A stretch of 10,918 nucleotides of DNA from Chloroflexia bacterium (GTDB lineage: Bacteria > Chloroflexota > Chloroflexia > QHBQ01 > JADMIH01). Of this stretch, positions 4,934-10,918 are shown piece after piece. Position 1 is the stretch's first letter; each line of letters begins with the position of its first letter. The stretch lies in the NCBI GenBank assembly GCA_025927935.1, contig JAICKM010000168.1:1-10918 (forward strand). The letters run 5' to 3'. Position numbers and translations under genes: made by a program. Below the pieces are notes generated by a model. The model saw only the letters and a list, made by a program, of their open reading frames with translations. It was not told the origin of the DNA and ran no database searches.

Positions 4934-7816
4934 CTACGGCCCGGTGCGGCGGGTGTCGAAGACCACATCGTCGAAGACGACATTATAGGTCCGCCCGCTT
5001 TGCACGTCGCCCACTTGCAGGCGCCCGATCGGGCTGCTGCCCAGATTCGTACTGCTGGAGAGATCGCTCACCAGATTCCCATCGAGCCACACATCGGTGC
5101 GGCTCGCCGCGCCGTTGATCAGCGCGTGGAACTCCAGCGCGTGCCAGCCCCCGCTGATGGTGATCGTGCTGCCGAGCGTGGTGCCCGCCACATCGTTGCG
5201 CAGCCCCAACTGGCCCGCCGCGCTGATAAACAGATAGCCTAGCGACGCATCGCCGGCCGTCCGGTAGCGCACCAGATTGACCTGGCTGCTGGCGCTGACC
5301 AGATTAAAATAGAGCCGGGCATACCCCTCCCCATACGCCGCCGGCAACGTCTTCTTGGCGTAGGTGGTGCCCGTGGTGGTGTTGGCCTGCGCTGCGTAGC
5401 TGCCGCCATGCACCAGGGTCTGCTGCACGCTCAGCCCACCGCTGCTGCTCCAGGCGGCCAGATCCCCCGTCTCGAATCCATCGCTGAACACCACCGCGGG
5501 CGTCGCCGGTGGCGGGGTGCGGCTCGCGCCGGCCGTCGGGCTAGGTGTGCGGCTGGGGGTGCTCGTCCCCGCCAGTAGATTGGTGGGCGTCGCCGGCGGC
5601 GTGGCAGTCGCCACCGGAGCGGTCGCCGTGCTGGTCGCGGGGGCGGGCGGCGTGACCGTCCGGGAGGGCAGGGGCGTCCGGCTGGGGGTCTGGGTCACGG
5701 TGGGCACCGGCGTCCGTGTGCTCACCGGCGTCCGCGTTGCCGTCGCCACGCTGCTACCGAAGTTGTAGGTCTGCACGTCGAAGGTGCGGCCCTGTTCATC
5801 AGTCGGGGCCACCGTCACTTGCGTGCCGTTCACGCTGACTCGCAGGAAGTGGAACACCTGGCTGGCCGCCGCCGGCAAGGGGGCGCTCCCGCACGCGCTG
5901 CCGCCACCCAGCCCGCCGTTTGCGGTGTAGCTCCAGCCGATCCCGAAGGCGTCTTCCGCCGAGCATCCACGTTGCCCAATAGGTTCCAGCTTGGCGCCGC
6001 CCCCGCCCGTCAGATAGGTGATCAAACTGCCGGCGTTGGGTTTCGTGTTGCGCTGGTAGATATGGGCGTGACCGCTGAATGCGATGTCGACGCCATAGCT
6101 ACTTAACAGCCCTTCCAGGCTCTGCGGTCCGCGCAAAAACGCATCCGCCGGCTCGGTAGTGTTATCTGAGTAGAGGGGATAATGCAAGAAGGCGAATTTG
6201 AGTGCCGAGGGATGGCCGGCCAGGTCCTGGGCCAGCCACTGATACTCCGCGCTGTCGGCCGTCCAGTGGTAGGCGTAATCGTCGGCATACACACTTGCGG
6301 TGCCTTCGTTGCCTTCATCCCAGGTTGCTTCCAGCACATAGAACCGGGCCAACCCCGCGTCGAAGGCATACCAGGTGCTCGGATAGACCGCGGACGTGGT
6401 GCCGTTGAGGCAACAGTACGTGTCGAGGGTATAGCGCCCCCCGGAGGTCGCCACGGCGCGGCTTTGGGGCCAGTTGAGCAGGTGCGGATGATAGGTATCG
6501 GACCGGCTGAAGCCGTGGTTGCCAATACTGGGGAACAACGGCAGGCGCGCGCCTACCCCCTTCCAGAAAGGCGGACCGAACACCCCGCTGAGGTTTGTGC
6601 CGGTTTGCGCTAGATCCCCGTAGTTGTTCTGACTACCCGAGGGGTAAGCATTATCGCCGACGGTGAGCGCGAAGCGCGCCCCACTGGTCGCGAGTTGGCG
6701 CAGCAGGTTGGCCTGGTCCCCATTGTTCCCGCTGCTGTCCACCGCCCCCCAATCGCCGAGCACCGCGAAGGTGAACGGCTGGGACGACCCGGCGGGCACC
6801 TGGGTCCAGAACCGCGGCGCCGGGTCGCTGCCCAGCAGATCCGTGTTGCCCAGGTAGACGCGATAGCAGTACTGGGTGCCGGTGGTGAGCGTGAGCGGGA
6901 CCGTCCACTGATATTCCGCGACGCCGTTGACAGTGAGCGCGGTGCGGGTCCCGGCGGTGGTGTGGGCAGTGCAGGACTCCCCACCGACCTGGCCCCACGT
7001 GATGGTGCCGGTCGGGGCGGAGCGATCGGTGGCCCAGTTGACGGTGGCATAAGGCCCTACTACATCGGTCAGGTAGGGATAGCGCCGCAACGCGCCGGCA
7101 TAGGTGAGCGGGGCGGCCGGACCGGCCCCGGAGGGTGGGTCCGCGGGGGGCGCGCCGGCCGGACCGGGCTGCACCTGCGCGCGCACCGGATCCGTGGGCG
7201 CCGACTCGTGGCCGACGACGTCGAAGGCGGTCAGGGTGTAGGTGTAGACCGCGTTGGCGGCCAGGGCGCGGTCGACAAAGCGCAGAGTCCCGCCGTTGAC
7301 GGTCGCCAGGACCTGCCCGTTGCGCCGCACGCGGTAGGCGGTGACCTCGGAGTCATCAGTGGCTGCCGCCCAATCGAGCAGCACCCAGCCGGCCCCGCCC
7401 ACGGCGCTCACGCCTTCCGGCGGGCTGGGCGGGCGGCGGTCGGGCGTGTCCGGCAAGGTGGGGGTGCGAATTAGCACGGTGGGCAGGCTGCTACCAGGAG
7501 CGGTCCCCGCAGCAGGTTCCAGTGTGTAGCGATAGAGCATCGCGGGCTGCACCGTGCGATCGCTGTACTGGGTCGTGCCGGCAGCCAGGATTGTCAGAAG
7601 CTGATCGTTGCGGCGGAGCACCACGCGGGCGGAGCCGGAGACAGTTGGAGACCAGGTCAAGTCGATCTCGCTGCCGCTCACGGCAACCGCGGTGAGCGCC
7701 TCGCCCGGAACAGACGCACCGGGCCAGGTCGCATCCGCGGAGCGCTGGGCCAGGACGCCACCGACCAGGGTGACAATGAGCAGGGCACTGAAGATCAGAC
7801 GGCGCGGCGCGACCAT
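4934..7816 (-). CDS. Secreted multidomain metallophosphoesterase (purple-acid-phosphatase-like) with FN3 domains
   Basis: This 960-residue protein is predicted to be exported and to hydrolyse phosphoesters outside the cell. Seen: a signal peptide (MVAPRRLIFSALLIVTLVGG, cleavage near 23-29); two FN3 modules at about 35-118 and 131-216; a purple-acid-phosphatase-type N-terminal beta domain at about 243-340; a calcineurin-like catalytic domain at about 346-685 with GDWG (Asp355), GDNAYPSG (387-394), GNH (432-434), His545 in FLHYPLYS and GHAH (582-585); a Thr/Pro-rich linker at 691-775; and a C-terminal beta-rich domain at about 777-956 that resembles LamG/concanavalin-like carbohydrate-binding modules. 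There is no LPXTG motif or C-terminal membrane segment. The start at 7816 has AGGAGG 8 bases upstream and gives a normal signal peptide; an ATG 10 codons earlier (7846) also has a GAGGAG and cannot be excluded. The binding target and natural substrate are unknown. Confidence 0.93.
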   Translation of the reverse strand: MVAPRRLIFSALLIVTLVGGVLAQRSADATWPGASVPGEALTAVAVSGSEIDLTWSPTVSGSARVVLRRNDQLLTILAAGTTQYSDRTVQPAMLYRYTLEPAAGTAPGSSLPTVLIRTPTLPDTPDRRPPSPPEGVSAVGGAGWVLLDWAAATDDSEVTAYRVRRNGQVLATVNGGTLRFVDRALAANAVYTYTLTAFDVVGHESAPTDPVRAQVQPGPAGAPPADPPSGAGPAAPLTYAGALRRYPYLTDVVGPYATVNWATDRSAPTGTITWGQVGGESCTAHTTAGTRTALTVNGVAEYQWTVPLTLTTGTQYCYRVYLGNTDLLGSDPAPRFWTQVPAGSSQPFTFAVLGDWGAVDSSGNNGDQANLLRQLATSGARFALTVGDNAYPSGSQNNYGDLAQTGTNLSGVFGPPFWKGVGARLPLFPSIGNHGFSRSDTYHPHLLNWPQSRAVATSGGRYTLDTYCCLNGTTSAVYPSTWYAFDAGLARFYVLEATWDEGNEGTASVYADDYAYHWTADSAEYQWLAQDLAGHPSALKFAFLHYPLYSDNTTEPADAFLRGPQSLEGLLSSYGVDIAFSGHAHIYQRNTKPNAGSLITYLTGGGGAKLEPIGQRGCSAEDAFGIGWSYTANGGLGGGSACGSAPLPAAASQVFHFLRVSVNGTQVTVAPTDEQGRTFDVQTYNFGSSVATATRTPVSTRTPVPTVTQTPSRTPLPSRTVTPPAPATSTATAPVATATPPATPTNLLAGTSTPSRTPSPTAGASRTPPPATPAVVFSDGFETGDLAAWSSSGGLSVQQTLVHGGSYAAQANTTTGTTYAKKTLPAAYGEGYARLYFNLVSASSQVNLVRYRTAGDASLGYLFISAAGQLGLRNDVAGTTLGSTITISGGWHALEFHALINGAASRTDVWLDGNLVSDLSSSTNLGSSPIGRLQVGDVQSGRTYNVVFDDVVFDTRRTGP
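5492..5746 (-). repeat. Thr/Pro-rich linker-coding low-complexity tract
   Basis: This stretch codes residues 691-775 of the metallophosphoesterase, a run of degenerate TPxxT, RTPxPT and TATxT units such as TATRTPVSTRTPVPTVTQTP. It separates the catalytic domain from the C-terminal beta-rich domain. Such tracts are probable glycosylated or extended spacers in surface proteins, and they are frequent in Chloroflexota. The repeats differ in DNA sequence, so slippage is not obvious. Confidence 0.8.
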
Positions 7817-8117
7817 GACTGCTACCTCCTGGGCGAGGACACCCATATTGAGGCTCCTCGCGGTGGATTGTGACGCCTGAGCGGGTCGTTAATGCCGGAA
7901 GCTCAATAAGCCGCCGACCCCCACGCGCGCCGTGGGTGCAACGACCGGGGGTGGAGGGTCGCCAGGCGGGGTTCCGGCGGCAGGTGCAGGGCTGCCGCAC
8001 CGGCGTTGGTCACTCCGCCGATGCTACGGTAGCATTACCGGAGGAGCGCGATAAGAACTATAAAGAAGCGCAGTCGCGCTCTCGCTGGTGCCAAGCAACC
8101 GAGGAGGACCAAAGGTT

Positions 8118-8186
8118 ATGGATGCGGGTTCTGCGGCTGGCGCCATCGAACCAGCACAGGAGGATGCCCCGTCTAAGGAGGAATGA
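8118..8186 (+). CDS. Possible 22-residue acidic small ORF
   Basis: ATG at 8118 has GAGGAGG 10 bases upstream and runs 22 codons (MDAGSAAGAIEPAQEDAPSK, then EE) to a TGA at 8184. That stop overlaps a second ATG (ATGA) which has AAGGAGGA upstream and encodes only five residues (MKSIS) before TAA at 8198-8200. A weak TATAAA lies at 8059-8064. The tandem, coupled layout looks like translation signals, but nothing gene-sized follows on this strand. I do not recognise the peptide; it may be a relic or chance. Confidence 0.2.
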   Translation: MDAGSAAGAIEPAQEDAPSKEE

Positions 8187-8311
8187 AATCAATCTCATAA
8201 ATGGATCAGCGACCGCAACTCAGCACAGCAACTCTCCATGCATCACAACTACAAAATCAATTCTAGTATAGCGCGCGGATGAAGGCAACTAGGAGAAACT
8301 TACAGTCTATT

Positions 8312-8340
8312 TATAAATGGCAACGCACGATTTCTGTCTA
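8312..8340 (-). promoter_or_regulatory. Candidate promoter for the metallophosphoesterase gene
   Basis: On the minus strand TAGACA (8340-8335, five of six to TTGACA) is followed after 17 bases by TTTATA, or after 19 bases by TATAAA (8315-8310). It lies in the AT-rich part of the spacer and points toward the phosphoesterase. The large distance to the start codon keeps confidence low. Confidence 0.25.
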
Positions 8341-8363
8341 ACCTTCTGCGTGTTCCTGATCCG

Positions 8364-8377
8364 GCGGGTTGCCCCGC
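8364..8377 (-). terminator. Short hairpin with GCAA tetraloop after the polymerase gene
   Basis: On the minus strand GCGGG, a GCAA loop and CCCGC form a 5-bp stem capped by a GNRA tetraloop, beginning 24 bases after the polymerase stop codon. No T-run follows. It may be a weak terminator or an mRNA 3'-end stabiliser. Confidence 0.28.
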
Positions 8378-8400
8378 GGCCTAAGATTCATCCGAGCGAG

Positions 8401-10869
8401 TTATCCACGCGCTCCGCCGGCCGCGTCGCCCGCCGCCTCAATCCAGAGCGGGGTGATTTGCCCGAGCGGCCGGTCGAACAACCCGCCTTGTCCATCCGGC
8501 CGGAATAGCTGAGCGAAATCATCCGGCCGGAACGCCTTGCGCAAGCGAGCCACATAGGAGCTGTGCAACACCCGCAGGTAGTGCGCGCGGTCATAGTCCT
8601 GCGGGCCAGGGGCGCTGCCTTGCGCCGCCATCCCCGGCCTCGCCGCCCCATCGTCTAGGTCCGCAACGGCGTCCCGCTCCTCCGGCGGCGCCGTGGTGTC
8701 CCCCGGCAGCCACACATAGCGGCCGCCCGCCGCCCGGTAGTAGCACACGTCTTCCCCCACGTCCCATGCCGCCCGCCCCGCGCTCAAGAGGGCTTCGTAC
8801 GGCGCTTCACGCCGCTGCCCGCGCGTCGCCTGATAGTCCGCCGGCGTTTTGGTCAGCCGCGCCCGTGTGGCGACGGCCTCCAGCGGTAGCCGGCCTTCGC
8901 GCAGGGCCGCCACCGTCGCCTGGTACAGTCCTTGCAGCCCGGCCACATCGCCACGCAGCGTGCAGCCCAGCGCCGCTTCTAGGAAGCGCACCCCGAACGG
9001 CTCGGCCCGGCTGGAGCGCAAGGCCCCGCCCCGCACGATCACCTCCCCGGCATAGGTCAACAGCGCGTAGTTCTTGACCTCATGGCACAGCATCGCCTGA
9101 TAGCGTCCCTCGTATTCCAGCCGCAGGCCCGCCGGTAGCTCCGCGGCCACTGCAGCGACCAGCGCGCGCTCCTGCGCTTCGGTCCAGCCGCCCGGCGCGG
9201 CAAAGAAGACCCCGTCCGTATCGGCTTCGAGTAAGGCCATCCCGCGTCCGCGCAACGCCGCTACCACCTGATCCAGGATGGCCCGCCCCTGGCGGGTCAC
9301 GGCATCTGCCGCTGCCCGGTCGGCGAAGAGCGCCTTGGTGCCCGCGCCCATATAGCCGTAGCCGGAGTTGATCAGGATCTTCATGGCCGCCTGCACCGCG
9401 GTGTGTTGGATGGCAGCGGCCGAGCCGGGGGCCGCGGCGCGCGCGGCCTGTTTGTGCGCCAGGCGCAGGTCGGTCAGGCGGGCGACCAGGGCCAGCAGGA
9501 CGCCCAGCCGATCGCGGGCCGGGCCGAGGCCATACACACGCATGATGGATGGATACATCGAGGCGACATCGGCTTTCACCACCTGGCGGGCCACCCCACC
9601 GGCGAACAGGTACGTGGCGCCCCCCGCGTGCCGGCCCAGCGCTGCCGTGTCCTCGTCCGGCGGCAAGGGCAGGGCCGCCTCCGCCCGGCGGTAGGCCCGC
9701 ATCAGCAACGGCTCCAGGATACCCGTTGCCGGCCCGGCGGCGGCGATGCGCTCATAGCGGCGCGGAGCCATGCCGGCCAGGACGAAGGGCGCCCCCAGCA
9801 AGCGCTGGGACAAGCCATCCACTTCGGCTACGTCATCTAACGCGTAGCGGCGTACCCGCGCCGGGTCCTGTTGGTAAGTTGCGTAGATGGCGGCCCCAGG
9901 GAGGTAGGTGCGGTCCGGGGCGGCCACCCCAAAGTAGCGGGCCGCCGCCTTCAGGCCATAGCCGGGCATGTCGCGCACGGCAAAGTCGTGGCGCCAAACG
10001 GCCTCCAGCGTGTCGATGCACTCTCGCCCCGCCACGCTGTAGCGGGGCCGCCGCCGCCGGCCATAGCGCGCAGGCGCGCGGGTCTGCTCCAGTAGCGGGG
10101 GTCCCTCGGCCCGGCCCAGCGTGAGCGGGACTCCGCACACGTGCGCCCGCGTCTCCAGGAACGGCAGATCGAACCCGAACAGGTTATGGTTCTCGATCAC
10201 ATCCGGATCACGAGCCTGGATCAGCGCGCAGAGGTCCGTGATCAAGCGGGCTTCGTCAGCGGGGGTAGGGGCTTCGAGCACGGTGGTCAGACCGTGGCTG
10301 TCGCGCAGGGCCACCAGGAAGATGCGCCCCTGGTGGGGGTCGAGCGCAGTGGTTTCCAGGTCGAATTGCAGCCGGTGTAGATCGGCATAGGTCAGGCCGC
10401 GGAAGTAGACGCGACCCGTAGCCATGAGGTACTGCTCAACCGGGCCAACCTGATAGTAAGCCGCGCCCAACTCGGCCAGGCGGCGCACAGGATGGCCCAG
10501 GCGGTGGGCGGCCCCGGTGAGGATCGCACGCTCCAGAGTGGAGCCATCGCGCGCGGACAGGAGATACCGGTAGGTGCCGTCCGTCGCATCCGCCGGCAGT
10601 TGATAGCAGATGGGCGCCGCCGTGGCGGCGGATGTGCCGGCGGCCACCAGGGTCGAGCCGAGGTGCGCTAGATCATCGAGGTTCGCGGCCCACAGCCAGG
10701 GGCCGAACCGCGATGGCGTGCAGATCACGCCATCCGTGGTGCGCTGCCAGACCAGGGCACGGCCGGCGCGGTCGGCCCATACCGAGACAATACCAGGGGT
10801 CGGATCCCAGCCGAACACCCAATCGTCGGTGAGCGCGGCAAGGGCGGGCGGGGATGGCACGGTGGGCAT
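8401..10869 (-). CDS. Family B DNA polymerase with 3'-5' proofreading domain
   Basis: This 822-residue protein is a template-directed DNA polymerase with proofreading exonuclease. Seen: Exo I FDLETTAL with Asp170 and Glu172; Exo II NHNLFGFD with Asp234; Exo III YALDD with Tyr342 and Asp346; motif A DVASMYPSI from Asp434; motif B KILINSGYGYMG from Lys497; motif C ADTDGVFF with Asp550 and Asp552; and the KNY motif at 600-602. All catalytic residues are present, so both activities should be intact. The C-terminus carries QGGLF (794-798), like the beta-clamp-binding motif at the end of E. coli Pol II. The length suits an archaeal-type or Pol II-type enzyme. I chose ATG 10869 because AGGAG lies 4 bases upstream and a plausible N-terminus follows; the frame is open through ATGs at 10884 and 10917 to the window edge, so a longer form is possible. 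Its role (repair, replication restart, or a mobile element) is not shown by neighbours. Confidence 0.93.
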   Translation of the reverse strand: MPTVPSPPALAALTDDWVFGWDPTPGIVSVWADRAGRALVWQRTTDGVICTPSRFGPWLWAANLDDLAHLGSTLVAAGTSAATAAPICYQLPADATDGTYRYLLSARDGSTLERAILTGAAHRLGHPVRRLAELGAAYYQVGPVEQYLMATGRVYFRGLTYADLHRLQFDLETTALDPHQGRIFLVALRDSHGLTTVLEAPTPADEARLITDLCALIQARDPDVIENHNLFGFDLPFLETRAHVCGVPLTLGRAEGPPLLEQTRAPARYGRRRRPRYSVAGRECIDTLEAVWRHDFAVRDMPGYGLKAAARYFGVAAPDRTYLPGAAIYATYQQDPARVRRYALDDVAEVDGLSQRLLGAPFVLAGMAPRRYERIAAAGPATGILEPLLMRAYRRAEAALPLPPDEDTAALGRHAGGATYLFAGGVARQVVKADVASMYPSIMRVYGLGPARDRLGVLLALVARLTDLRLAHKQAARAAAPGSAAAIQHTAVQAAMKILINSGYGYMGAGTKALFADRAAADAVTRQGRAILDQVVAALRGRGMALLEADTDGVFFAAPGGWTEAQERALVAAVAAELPAGLRLEYEGRYQAMLCHEVKNYALLTYAGEVIVRGGALRSSRAEPFGVRFLEAALGCTLRGDVAGLQGLYQATVAALREGRLPLEAVATRARLTKTPADYQATRGQRREAPYEALLSAGRAAWDVGEDVCYYRAAGGRYVWLPGDTTAPPEERDAVADLDDGAARPGMAAQGSAPGPQDYDRAHYLRVLHSSYVARLRKAFRPDDFAQLFRPDGQGGLFDRPLGQITPLWIEAAGDAAGGARG

Positions 10870-10918
10870 CGATCTCCTGGGCATTTGGGGATGGCAGACG
10901 ATCTCCAGGGAGAGCATA

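Larger units (their letters stand above)
7817..8400. other. Spacer between polymerase and phosphoesterase genes, partly AT-rich
   Basis: I see no clear large gene in these 584 bp. The half next to the phosphoesterase is GC-rich and includes a 6-bp hairpin (CCCACG 7920-7925 with CGTGGG 7931-7936). The stretch 8186-8345 is AT-rich compared with the rest of the window and is the most likely promoter zone for the phosphoesterase; besides the boxes at 8312-8340, the minus strand also has TATACT at 8270-8265 with no good -35. A plus-strand frame across 7870-8271 has no family features and I take it as chance. If transcription starts near 8300, the phosphoesterase mRNA would carry an untranslated leader of almost 500 bases. 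Confidence 0.5.

Noticed and set aside
4813..4960. Plus-strand frame with CPQC and, further on, CGGC, resembling a zinc ribbon
   Set aside because: The second cysteine pair lies antisense to the C-terminus of the metallophosphoesterase, the frame overlaps the end of the EEP gene, and there is no ribosome binding site. I treat the cysteine pairs as coincidence.
6695..7474. 259-codon plus-strand open frame
   Set aside because: It is antisense to the FN3 and catalytic part of the metallophosphoesterase, Gly/Arg-rich and without motifs.
7870..8271. 133-codon plus-strand frame in the spacer
   Set aside because: It has no recognisable domain or good ribosome binding site and runs from GC-rich into AT-rich DNA with a change in composition. 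A chance frame is more likely.
1..10918. CRISPR arrays, tRNA or rRNA genes, toxin-antitoxin pairs, defence or phage clusters
   Set aside because: I saw no regularly spaced repeats, no tRNA-like cloverleaf or rRNA sequence and no matching protein motifs. The only mobile-element trace is the IS630-type remnant.

Overview
The window is GC-rich with strongly GC-biased third codon positions and AGGAGG-type ribosome binding sites. The best taxonomic hint is a secreted phosphoesterase whose FN3 modules and long Thr/Pro-rich linker are typical of Chloroflexota surface proteins, together with an archaeal-looking family B DNA polymerase in a bacterial context. I infer a chromosomal segment of a Chloroflexota bacterium. 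No single marker proves it.

Layout, left to right. The 3' end of an unidentified plus-strand gene (to 200) converges on a two-gene minus-strand unit: a D-lactate/glycolate-type FAD dehydrogenase (1265-2629) followed by an enterochelin-esterase-like hydrolase (268-1173). Upstream of that unit, 2630-3932 is a scarred intergenic region. It holds two palindromic operator-like sites, a frameshifted IS630-family transposase tail, a frameshifted AraC-type DNA-binding domain, a near-perfect 17-bp inverted repeat, and a small ORF with a good Shine-Dalgarno sequence but an ATA where the start codon should be. An endonuclease/exonuclease/phosphatase-family gene (3933-4838, plus) then converges on a large secreted metallophosphoesterase (4934-7816, minus). 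After a partly AT-rich 584-bp spacer comes a complete-looking family B DNA polymerase (8401-10869, minus), whose true start may lie further right.

Functional links are weak. The dehydrogenase and esterase could be co-transcribed (91-bp gap), and the EEP protein and metallophosphoesterase are both predicted phosphoesterases but are convergent, so they do not share an operon. The polymerase has intact proofreading and polymerase motifs and a C-terminal sequence resembling a beta-clamp-binding motif, so an accessory or repair polymerase is plausible.

I do not see a clearly new multi-gene system. The parts most worth a second look are the scarred region 2676-3813 (inverted repeat, fused gene remnants, ATA-start ORF, paired palindromes) and details of the polymerase and the phosphoesterase.
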